A stretch of DNA of 12,852 nt from positions 1 through 12,852 of the forward strand of contig JAMCYN010000047.1 in assembly GCA_023474015.1 (NCBI GenBank). The letters run 5' to 3'. This document shows positions 7,256 through 12,675 of this stretch, piece after piece. Each line of letters starts with the position of its first letter. Within the stretch, counting starts at the first letter, position 1. The translations under genes and the position numbers were made by a program. The notes under the pieces were generated by a model. The model saw only the letters and a list, made by a program, of their open reading frames with translations. It was not told where the DNA came from and searched no databases. This DNA comes from Armatimonadota bacterium. GTDB taxonomy: Bacteria; Armatimonadota; UBA5829.

Positions 7256-7332
7256 AATTATGAATTATGAATTATGAATTATGAATTGGGGAAGGGAGCG
7301 CTTCAAACAGCCGACTATCGACTATCTGACTG
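7256..7332. repeat. Heptamer array, purine core, second heptamer array
   Basis: Four perfect AATTATG units (7256-7283) and a degenerate fifth (AATTGGG) lead into GAAGGGAGCGCTTC (7291-7304), a partly self-complementary core. Beyond it are two CGACTAT units (7312-7325) and CTGACTG. The stop codon of the Yip1/TPR gene (7315-7317) lies in the second array. The architecture matches 8857-8919 although the unit sequences differ. Confidence 0.75.
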
Positions 7333-8838
7333 TTTTTCAAGGGGAAACTTGAGGTCTTTGACGGTGAGCTTGGTGACGGCGCTCTTCCAGTCAGCCGGGG
7401 TGTTGCCAATGCGGGCGGCGAGGTCGGGGTCGAGGCCGGCCAGGTTCGCCATAGCCGCTTTTGCCTGCTTAATATCGCCGATATTTACGAATGCTTCCAC
7501 GAGCGCGACCCAGGCGACCGGAGCGTCGGAGTCGAGCTTCTTGATCGCGTGGTTCGCGCTCTCGATAGCCTTCCGATACCGGCCCATACGGTCGTATGTG
7601 ACGGCCATGCGCACCCACGGCTCCTTGAACTCGGGCCATGCCTTTGACGCCGTCTCGAACTCGGCGATGGCCTGATCGTAATTGCCCTCGATGTCACACG
7701 CCGCCCCTATGCCGCTGTGGCCGCGCGCGAGCCAGGTCTTATCAGGGTGCTCGCTCTTTTCTAGTAGATTGAGGAACCGGCTCTGATACTCGATCGACTT
7801 GTCGGGCTTGCCGGCCTCGTAATAGATGTCGGCAATGTCTCCGATGAGCAGGGCCTTGGTCCCCTGGCCCCAGATGAGTAATTTGTTATCGGTGAAGCAT
7901 GGCGGGACAGTCGCAAGCGCGGATGCCGCCATTTCGTAGCGTTCAGTATTGATAAGCCTTTGGGCGCGGACGAGCGTATTGTAGTAACTGCCCGTGCTCC
8001 AGGCGATCAAGTAACCCGCGAGAAGCGCTGCGCCGGCAATAGCCGCAAGGGTAGTCCTGGCCTTGCGCGTTCGATCATCCCATCCGAGCGATTTTCCAAG
8101 CACCCAGAGTCCGGCTGCCAGTCCCACCACGCCCGCAGCCAGCCTCGGCAACTGCTCCGCGCCTCTTACCCAGGGGTCCGCGGCGAGCGATGCGAGGTAG
8201 ATCGGCGGTGAGACCATGGGCGCGAACCTGAGCGCCGCGAGGGCGATTCCCGGGAGCGAATTTAGGAACGGCTGCATGAGCCGCTGGGCATACGTCATAT
8301 CGAGTGCTATCAACCCGGCAATCAATACGAGTACAAAGCTGATCGCGGCCCGCCCAAACGACACGCGGCCCGCTGTTTGCAACCCCTTCGTCACGGACGT
8401 CAGATACATAATTGGCAGCACCAGTCCAATAGCGCTGAAAAACTGAAGCGCGAACCGGTTTGTGACATTGGCGACGAGCAGGAACCCCCAGATCACTCCC
8501 AGCACCTGGTGAAGCAACAGGATCGTATGCGACCAGCCGAGCACCATCAGCACATTCTCATATTCCGTCCGGTTTCCGACCCATCTCAGCAGCCCCCACA
8601 GCACCAGTGAGTATAGCATCCATAGCCCGATCCAAGTGAGCGGATTATCCCTGCCGAGCACGAAAAGCTGCGTCGGTCCGAGCGCGATGCCGCGCGCAAT
8701 CGCTCCAAGCATCGCCGCGAACCCCGTCAGGCCGACAATGACGAACGCATCCGCCAGCAGACGCCTTTGGAGTATCTCCTCGAAAGCCGCCTGTGGATTC
8801 GTTATTATACAAAGCGCAAGTTTGGGTTTGCTGTGCAC
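7315..8838 (-). CDS. Yip1-like membrane protein with C-terminal TPR domain
   Basis: A 507-residue protein when read from the GTG at 8838. The N-terminal half resembles Yip1-family membrane domains: an NPQAAFEEIL lead-in near residue 14, then membrane segments at roughly 30-50, 68-86, 98-123, 133-148, 163-180, 235-250 and 264-281. The C-terminal half (about 285-480) is soluble and helical with TPR repeats, for example GIGAACDIEGNYDQAIAEFE and AVTYDRMGRYRKAIESANHA, suggesting protein-protein contacts. I chose GTG at 8838 because AAGGGTG lies 6 bases upstream; the longer frame to 8937 runs through a tandem repeat shared with the neighbouring element, so its 33 extra residues are probably not translated. 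The stop codon also lies in a repeat. Biological role unknown. Confidence 0.8.
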   Translation of the reverse strand: MHSKPKLALCIITNPQAAFEEILQRRLLADAFVIVGLTGFAAMLGAIARGIALGPTQLFVLGRDNPLTWIGLWMLYSLVLWGLLRWVGNRTEYENVLMVLGWSHTILLLHQVLGVIWGFLLVANVTNRFALQFFSAIGLVLPIMYLTSVTKGLQTAGRVSFGRAAISFVLVLIAGLIALDMTYAQRLMQPFLNSLPGIALAALRFAPMVSPPIYLASLAADPWVRGAEQLPRLAAGVVGLAAGLWVLGKSLGWDDRTRKARTTLAAIAGAALLAGYLIAWSTGSYYNTLVRAQRLINTERYEMAASALATVPPCFTDNKLLIWGQGTKALLIGDIADIYYEAGKPDKSIEYQSRFLNLLEKSEHPDKTWLARGHSGIGAACDIEGNYDQAIAEFETASKAWPEFKEPWVRMAVTYDRMGRYRKAIESANHAIKKLDSDAPVAWVALVEAFVNIGDIKQAKAAMANLAGLDPDLAARIGNTPADWKSAVTKLTVKDLKFPLEKQSDSR

Positions 8839-8856
8839 GAGATCACCCTTCGGGTT

Positions 8857-8919
8857 AGTTGGCAGTTGACAGTTATCAGTTGTCAGTTGGGAAGGGACTC
8901 CCTTCAACTGACAACTGTC
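8857..8919. repeat. Inverted heptamer arrays around a GAAGGGA-C-TCCCTTC palindrome
   Basis: Four AGTT(G/A)NC heptamers (8857-8884) and a degenerate fifth (AGTTGGG, 8885-8891) run into a perfect 7-base inverted repeat, GAAGGGA (8891-8897) and TCCCTTC (8899-8905). Then AACTGAC and AACTGTC continue on the other side, the complement of the left array. The whole can fold into a stem of about 19 pairs with a 2-base bulge. It overlaps the last 15 codons of DAHP synthase and the leader of the Yip1/TPR gene. Confidence 0.85.
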
Positions 8920-9931
8920 TGTCCACCGCCGCTGCAATCCTAGATAGTCGCCGCATCAATTCGGCGAACTTCTCGGGCCGCAGGGACTGCGGGCCGTCGC
9001 TCATCGCATGGGTGGGGTCATTGTGGACTTCTACAAGCAGGCCGTCGGCTCCTGCCGCGATTGCCGCCTTCGAGACGGAATCGACGTATTGCCAGTGGCC
9101 GGTCGCGTGGCTGGGGTCGAGCATCACGGGAAGGTGGGTCCAGTTCTTGAGAACGGGGATCGCATTGATATCGGTGGTGTTGCGGGTCGAATCCTCGAAA
9201 GTGGTGATGCCGCGCTCGCACAGGATGACCTGGTGGTTTCCTTCGGAGATGATGTATTCGGCGGACATCAGCAAGTCGCGAATCTTGGACCCCTGGCCGC
9301 GCTTGAGCACGACCGGGTGGCCGGTGGAGCCGACTTTCTTGAGGAGCGCGTAGTTCTGCATATTTCTCGTGCCGATCTGGAGGACATCGGCGTATTTACA
9401 GATCATATCCACGTCGTGTGTGTCCATCACTTCCGTGACCACAGGCAGCCCCGTCTCCTCGCGCGCCTTGGCGAGGATTCGCAGTCCTATCTCTCCGAGA
9501 CCCTGGAAGCTGTAGGGAGATGTTCGAGGCTTGAATGCGCCTCCGCGCAGGAGTTTCGCCCCGGCGGCTTTGACCTGGTGCGCGATCTCGATTGTTTGAG
9601 CCTCGGACTCAACGCTGCACGGTCCCGCCGCCACGATCACTTCCTCGTCGCCGATCTTTACATCGCGAATCTGAACCACGCTCGGCTCGGGGTGGTATGA
9701 TCTGGAGGCCAGCTTCCAAAGGTCTGATATCAAGTCGACCCTCGCGACGCCTCGCATCGCCTGAAAATGCTCCACGAGGTCCGCCTTACGCACGTCGAGT
9801 TCACCGAGCACCGCGATGACCTTGCGCTCCACGCCCGGGTTCATAAACGGCTTGAACCCGATCTGCTTTACCTCTTGCCGAACCGACTCAACCTCATCCA
9901 CCGTGGCATGAGGGTCCATGATTATTATCAC
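8876..9931 (-). CDS. aroF: 3-deoxy-7-phosphoheptulonate (DAHP) synthase, Thermotoga type
   Basis: This enzyme condenses phosphoenolpyruvate with erythrose 4-phosphate, the first step of the shikimate pathway to aromatic amino acids, in the cytoplasm. Residues 1-70 match the ferredoxin-like regulatory domain found in the type I-beta enzyme of Thermotoga maritima, so feedback by aromatic amino acids is likely. The TIM barrel follows: GPCSVE with metal ligand Cys105, [17 protein letters not shown] with Lys134, LDPSHATG with His275, and [20 protein letters not shown] with Glu301 and Asp312. All four expected metal ligands and the lysine are present. GTG at 9931 has GGAGG 7 bases upstream and preserves the first strand. 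The 351 residues exceed the ~338 usual; the last ~15 (from DRQLSV) are encoded by the tandem-repeat element. The gene stands apart from other aro genes. Confidence 0.95.
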   Translation of the reverse strand: MIIIMDPHATVDEVESVRQEVKQIGFKPFMNPGVERKVIAVLGELDVRKADLVEHFQAMRGVARVDLISDLWKLASRSYHPEPSVVQIRDVKIGDEEVIVAAGPCSVESEAQTIEIAHQVKAAGAKLLRGGAFKPRTSPYSFQGLGEIGLRILAKAREETGLPVVTEVMDTHDVDMICKYADVLQIGTRNMQNYALLKKVGSTGHPVVLKRGQGSKIRDLLMSAEYIISEGNHQVILCERGITTFEDSTRNTTDINAIPVLKNWTHLPVMLDPSHATGHWQYVDSVSKAAIAAGADGLLVEVHNDPTHAMSDGPQSLRPEKFAELMRRLSRIAAAVDRQLSVEGSPFPTDN

Positions 9932-9958
9932 GCCCGCACCTCCGTTGTTACCGGAACA

Positions 9959-9987
9959 AGTATAGCTTAAGGGTGGGGCATAGGCAA
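9959..9987 (-). promoter_or_regulatory. Predicted promoter of the DAHP synthase gene
   Basis: On the minus strand, TTGCCT (9982-9987), a 17-base spacer and TATACT (9959-9964), giving a leader of about 20 bases that includes the GGAGG ribosome site. Confidence 0.5.
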
Positions 9988-10005
9988 TAGGACGTGGAAG
10001 GGAAG

Positions 10006-10033
10006 TGTTGAGTTCTTAGTGTTGAGTGCTGAG
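10006..10033. repeat. Heptamer tandem array, TGTTGAG type
   Basis: Four consecutive 7-base units: TGTTGAG, TTCTTAG, TGTTGAG and TGCTGAG. AAGGGAAAG follows, similar to the purine tract beside the other arrays. It lies between the DAHP synthase promoter and the end of the lysine-rich gene. Confidence 0.75.
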
Positions 10034-10067
10034 TGAAGGGAAAGTTAAGGCTGCGAGGGCGAGGCTT

Positions 10068-10127
10068 CGTTCGTCCGGGGTATTCCTGCCCCGGACGCAT
10101 CTTTTAGGCATTCTTGCCCTGAACAAC
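10068..10127 (-). repeat. Twin-hairpin intergenic element, copy C (inverted)
   Basis: Read on the minus strand it begins GTTGTTCAGGGC. The first hairpin is weak (GGCAAGAATGCC, 10107-10118). The second is strong: plus-strand GTCCGGGG (10073-10080) pairs with CCCCGGAC (10089-10096) around TATTCCTG, the complement of the CAGGAATA loop in copy B. Confidence 0.8.
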
Positions 10128-10150
10128 ATTTCTTCGGAGTGAGCCACACA

Positions 10151-10205
10151 TCGGGCCAGGAATGGCCGGAAAGAGAGGTCGTGGGCAAGAATACCCCCGA
10201 CCAAC
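10151..10205 (+). repeat. Twin-hairpin intergenic element, copy D
   Basis: Hairpin 1: GGCC (10154-10157), loop AGGAAT, GGCC (10164-10167). Hairpin 2: GGTCGTGGG (10177-10185), loop CAAGAATA, CCCCCGACC (10194-10202), with one mismatch. It ends 5 bases beyond the stop codon of the lysine-rich gene and faces copy C, 23 bases away, in the opposite orientation. The pair may serve as the 3' end of that gene's transcript. Confidence 0.85.
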
Positions 10206-10210
10206 ATGGT

Positions 10211-11008
10211 CTATCCTGCCGTGGCGGCGAGTTTCTCAGTGGTTGTTGATCTGGGGGTTCGTGATCGGGCAGCCGCTGCGGTAGGCTTCGGGACAGGAGC
10301 CTTGGCCTCGGCGGTTTTCTTCCTGGCCTTCGTTGCCTTCGCGGCGATCTTTGGCTCGATCTTAGCCGCTTTCTTAGTTGTTTTCGCCCTGGTCGCGGTT
10401 TCGGCTTTCGCGAGGACGGCGCTTATCTTCTTGATAGCCGCGGTCTGGGTCATAGTAAGCTTCTCGGATTCGGATTTGGTCTTCTTCGACGCGACTGGGG
10501 TTGGTTGAGCCTTTGTCGTCTTCTTTGCCGGTGTGGCGGCGGCTTTTGCCTTTGTTGAGGGTTTCTTCTTGGCCGCGGCCTCCTCCCGTTCCGCTTTGAC
10601 CTTGCGCGCCACCTCTAACTGCTTGGCTCGCGCGGCGGCGAGCTCCGACCGTCTCTGCCTCTTCTCTTCCATCACCTTGACCTGCGCTTCACGGACCTTC
10701 GCAACGAACTCATCCTTTTGCTTCCTGGACTCGGTTAGATACGCTGGGCTTACCGTGCGGGATTCCTTGATAACCATCGGTTTGGCGGGTTTGAGCGCGC
10801 TGATCTGAATCGCTGCCTCGGGGTCGATTCTTCCTACGTCCGGGTGCTTGGCGTATTCTTCGATGAGTGCTGAGGTAAGATCGAAGCGCACGATCTTGCC
10901 ATTTTTATCCTCAATCCTTAGTTCGATTTCCAACTTGTCGCGCTCGGCAATGTCCGCGAATCTGCTGAAGTAACGAACACCTTCTCTCTGGGTCACGCAG
11001 ATTTTCAT
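10211..11008 (-). CDS. Lysine/alanine-rich protein with histone H1-like tail
   Basis: About 265 residues in two parts. Residues 1-90 (MKICVTQREGVRYF, then several beta-prone segments and DLTSALIEEYAKHPDV) look like a small folded domain I do not recognise. A charged helical stretch follows (about 95-145, KVREAQVKVMEEKRQRR), possibly a coiled coil. From about 145 to the end it is Lys/Ala/Thr/Pro-rich low complexity (KAKAAATPAKKTTK, TKKAAKIEPKIAAKATKARKK), resembling bacterial histone H1-like tails that bind nucleic acid. No membrane segment is seen. The start is uncertain: ATG at 11008 lies 13 bases from AAGGA, while TTG at 11017 lies only 4 from it. A separate promoter is seen at 11044-11072. 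A DNA- or RNA-binding role is inferred from composition only. Confidence 0.72.
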   Translation of the reverse strand: MKICVTQREGVRYFSRFADIAERDKLEIELRIEDKNGKIVRFDLTSALIEEYAKHPDVGRIDPEAAIQISALKPAKPMVIKESRTVSPAYLTESRKQKDEFVAKVREAQVKVMEEKRQRRSELAAARAKQLEVARKVKAEREEAAAKKKPSTKAKAAATPAKKTTKAQPTPVASKKTKSESEKLTMTQTAAIKKISAVLAKAETATRAKTTKKAAKIEPKIAAKATKARKKTAEAKAPVPKPTAAAARSRTPRSTTTEKLAATAG

Positions 11009-11043
11009 CTTAAACAAGTCATCCTTAATATGTACTGCATCCT

Positions 11044-11072
11044 AATATAGCGTCTTTCTCCTCGGTTGTCGA
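11044..11072 (-). promoter_or_regulatory. Predicted promoter of the lysine-rich gene
   Basis: On the minus strand, TCGACA (11067-11072), a 17-base spacer and TATATT (11044-11049). It lies in the short gap after the acetyltransferase gene, so the lysine-rich gene can be transcribed on its own. Confidence 0.5.
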
Positions 11073-11091
11073 GCAAAAATTGTAACTGAAC

Positions 11092-11565
11092 TCATTGTCT
11101 CAAATCCGCCTCGGTCTCGATCATCCGCAGGTCCTTGATACGGGTCCGCCGACCCGTGTCCCTGAACCCCACCGACTGCCAAAACGAAATCGCCGTCAGG
11201 TTGTTGACGTAGACGTTCGCGGCAATGATATTGTGCCTCCCGTGCTTAATGCAGTGGTTCTTGACGCAATCAACCGCGTGCTTGCCGAACTTCCTGCGGC
11301 GGTGGATGGGTCGGATGTAGAACTCGTCGATTCGGTAGCAAATGCCGATGTCCTGGAGGAAGCAAAAGCCGATGGGCTCGTGGTCATAGAGGACCAGAAA
11401 CGGCGTGCAGCGGGCCTCCGACCAATACCAGTCGAAGCAGGGGTAGTGATAGGCTCCGCCCCGACGTTTCTCGCCATCATATTGCGAGAGCTCGTGAGCG
11501 TATTCCTGGTAGAGCTTCCACAGTTCTTCTTTCCTGTCCTCCGGCGCTACTACGACTTCGATCAT
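11092..11565 (-). CDS. GNAT-family N-acetyltransferase
   Basis: A 157-residue protein with the GNAT fold, which transfers an acetyl group from acetyl-CoA to an amine. The expected elements appear in order: an N-terminal helix (EELWKLYQEYAHEL), strand FLVLYDHEPIGFCFLQDI, strand and loop IDEFYIRPIHRRRKFGKHAV containing the CoA-pyrophosphate loop (R-R-K-F-G-K-H), then NVYVNNLTAISFWQSVGF, the usual C-terminal strand-helix pair. I chose ATG at 11565 because it opens directly on the first strand (MIEVVVAPED) and GGAG lies 11 bases upstream; the longer frame to 11613 has no ribosome site. The substrate cannot be read from sequence. The downstream neighbour encodes a lysine-rich protein, but that is only suggestive. 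Confidence 0.85.
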   Translation of the reverse strand: MIEVVVAPEDRKEELWKLYQEYAHELSQYDGEKRRGGAYHYPCFDWYWSEARCTPFLVLYDHEPIGFCFLQDIGICYRIDEFYIRPIHRRRKFGKHAVDCVKNHCIKHGRHNIIAANVYVNNLTAISFWQSVGFRDTGRRTRIKDLRMIETEADLRQ

Positions 11566-11946
11566 CTGTCGATCAACTCCTTTCGCGCGAATCCGGAGCA
11601 TGTTAAATTTCAACCAACACCCCCGCGGTTCCTCCTTTGTTGTCTAACGGCTCCCTTCTCTTCCAAGCCCTAACCGGGCAAAGCCGGAACCAAATCTAAT
11701 CGCGAAAACGCGAAGGGGCGAAAGCGCGAAAAAGAGCTAAATGGAAGATAAAGCCGTGATTGGTAAGACGAGGCTTCCGTTGAATGTCTCTCTCCAACTC
11801 CTTCGGGTTTTCGGGTATTTCGGGCTTTCGAATGAAGAATTCCCTTCCCCTTTCGTGTTTTCGCTATTTCGCGCTTTCGCGATGAAAATTCGATGCGTCT
11901 TGAACGCAATCTCAGTTGTTAGATACTCAGCCCTATGCCCTCGTTG
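11566..11946. other. Gap of about 380 bases, mostly tandem octamer repeats
   Basis: No convincing gene. Positions 11566-11700 show nothing clear beyond a pyrimidine-rich run (minus-strand GGAGGAA) near 11630. Positions 11701-11882 are octamer arrays. Open frames through this part translate the arrays into Arg/Lys/Ser-rich low complexity and are not supported. Confidence 0.65.
11701..11882. repeat. Octamer arrays (TTTCGNNN) in inverted and direct orientation
   Basis: Array 1 (11701-11732) has four units of CGCGAAAA type. Array 2 (11802-11833) has TTCGGGTT-like units at 7-9 base spacing. Array 3 (11851-11882) has four units beginning TTTCG at exact 8-base spacing (11851, 11859, 11867, 11875). 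Array 3 is in the reverse orientation to array 1, so the outer arrays can pair across about 118 bases, while array 2 is a diverged direct copy of array 3. Confidence 0.8.
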
Positions 11947-11976
11947 TTGACCGTCGGCGTGCGTGGATGGTATAAT
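11947..11976 (+). promoter_or_regulatory. Strong promoter of tRNA-Lys
   Basis: TTGACC (11947-11952), an 18-base spacer and a perfect TATAAT (11971-11976), preceded by TGG, giving an extended -10. Transcription should start near 11983, about 15 bases before the mature tRNA. It is the best sigma-70-type match in the window. Confidence 0.8.
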
Positions 11977-11997
11977 CTGGTGGTAATAGTCAGATGT

Positions 11998-12073
11998 GGG
12001 TCGGTAACTCAGTCGGTAGAGTATCGCCCTTTTAAGGCGAGAGTCACGGGTTCGAGTCCCGTCCGACCTACCA
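11998..12073 (+). tRNA. tRNA-Lys (anticodon TTT), CCA encoded
   Basis: The cloverleaf is complete. The acceptor stem pairs GGGTCGG with CCGACCT, with a G-T pair at the end (positions 1-72). The anticodon stem TCGCC/GGCGA encloses CTTTTAA, giving anticodon TTT. The T stem ACGGG/CCCGT encloses TTCGAGT, and the 3' end is discriminator A followed by CCA. Total 76 bases. Confidence 0.95.
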
Positions 12074-12100
12074 GAAATCGACAATACGGCACAGGTTTTG

Positions 12101-12118
12101 GGCAGCGTTCGCGCTGCC
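12101..12118 (+). terminator. Hairpin after tRNA-Lys, possible terminator
   Basis: GGCAGCG pairs perfectly with CGCTGCC around a TTCG loop. Only scattered Ts follow (TGTTGTGCTATTTG), so it may be a weak terminator or a processing signal ending the tRNA transcript before hicBA. Confidence 0.5.
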
Positions 12119-12129
12119 TGTTGTGCTAT

Positions 12130-12158
12130 TTGTAGCAGCGGCCTAATGGAGTTATAAT
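12130..12158 (+). promoter_or_regulatory. Predicted hicBA promoter
   Basis: TTGTAG (12130-12135), a 17-base spacer and a perfect TATAAT (12153-12158). A weak palindrome, CCTA...TAGG at 12142-12161, overlaps the -10 box and might be an autoregulatory operator. Confidence 0.6.
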
Positions 12159-12188
12159 AGGTTTGTGAATCTCTCTGGAGGCGCGATA

Positions 12189-12401
12189 GTGAAGGAACTC
12201 TACTTTGAAGCACACGAGGACAAGGTCGATGGCGGCTACTTCGCGTCAGCCATCGGTTACGGCATCCACACCCAGGCAGAAACACTCGAGGAGCTAAGGC
12301 CTAACATACTCGATGCGGTGGACTGCTACTTCGACAGTCCCGACGAAGCTCCCACAATTATACACCTGCGCGTGGTTAGTGAGGAGACTCTGGTCCGATG
12401 A
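12189..12401 (+). CDS. hicB: HicB-like antitoxin, short form
   Basis: A 70-residue HicB-family protein that would neutralise the HicA toxin encoded next. It shows the partial RNase H-like core: KELYFEAHED, DGGYFASAIGYGIHTQAETLEEL (the family pattern DGGY...A...G..TQ..TLEE) and the helix NILDAVDCYF. It lacks the C-terminal DNA-binding domain (HTH or ribbon-helix-helix) that longer HicB proteins have, so repressor activity, if any, must come from elsewhere. I chose GTG at 12189 because GGAGG lies 7 bases upstream; the frame extends to 12165 but without a ribosome site, and the predicted transcription start is near 12165. It overlaps hicA by 4 bases (ATGA), implying translational coupling. Confidence 0.82.
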   Translation: MKELYFEAHEDKVDGGYFASAIGYGIHTQAETLEELRPNILDAVDCYFDSPDEAPTIIHLRVVSEETLVR

Positions 12402-12640
12402 GGCTTCCGCGCGACCTTGAGCCGGGGAGGCTAGTGCGGGCGCTCGGCGTTCTCGGCTATCGGCAGACTAGGCAGTCCGGATCACATATCCGCATCACGA
12501 CGCAGGCAAACGGTGAGCACCACGAAGTAATACCGAACCACAAACCCATCAAGATTGGCACTTTGCAAAGCATACTCTCAAGCATTGCCAAGCATCACGA
12601 TGTGTCTGTGGAAGAGTTGCTGCACAGACTGGATATGTGA
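12398..12640 (+). CDS. hicA: HicA toxin, mRNA interferase
   Basis: An 80-residue HicA-family toxin. HicA has a dsRNA-binding-like fold and cleaves mRNA using a conserved histidine. Here the family motif appears as GSHIRI with His30, preceded by LVRALGVLGYRQTRQ (helix and first strand) and followed by VIPNHKPIKIGTLQSIL, the usual (V/I)P-H-K-x-(I/L)-x-x-GTL-x-SIL signature. It is at the long end for the family, with a short extra tail (ISVEELLHRL-like residues). The start overlaps the hicB stop. Antitoxin-first order is the reverse of classical hicAB but is common. Confidence 0.88.
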   Translation: MRLPRDLEPGRLVRALGVLGYRQTRQSGSHIRITTQANGEHHEVIPNHKPIKIGTLQSILSSIAKHHDVSVEELLHRLDM

Positions 12641-12675
12641 CTTAAGAGCATTGAGAATTGTTGAGTTTATTGCCC

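Noticed and set aside
8857..8919. Possible CRISPR array
   Set aside because: Units are 7 bases with no spacers, and no cas genes are nearby.
8839..8937. 33-residue N-terminal extension of the Yip1/TPR protein
   Set aside because: It is encoded by the tandem-repeat element and overlaps the DAHP synthase 3' end; the GTG at 8838 has a ribosome site and starts the conserved region.
11095..11673. Plus-strand open frame of 192 codons opposite the GNAT gene
   Set aside because: It is antisense to a clear GNAT domain and has no ribosome site or family resemblance.
11670..11909. Minus-strand open frame of 79 codons rich in Arg/Lys/Ser
   Set aside because: It is the translation of the TTTCGNNN octamer arrays; no ribosome site or domain is seen.
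11737..12285. Minus-strand open frame of 182 codons across tRNA-Lys
   Set aside because: It reads antisense through the tRNA, giving the familiar spurious peptide SDGTRTRDSRLKRA, and through the octamer arrays.
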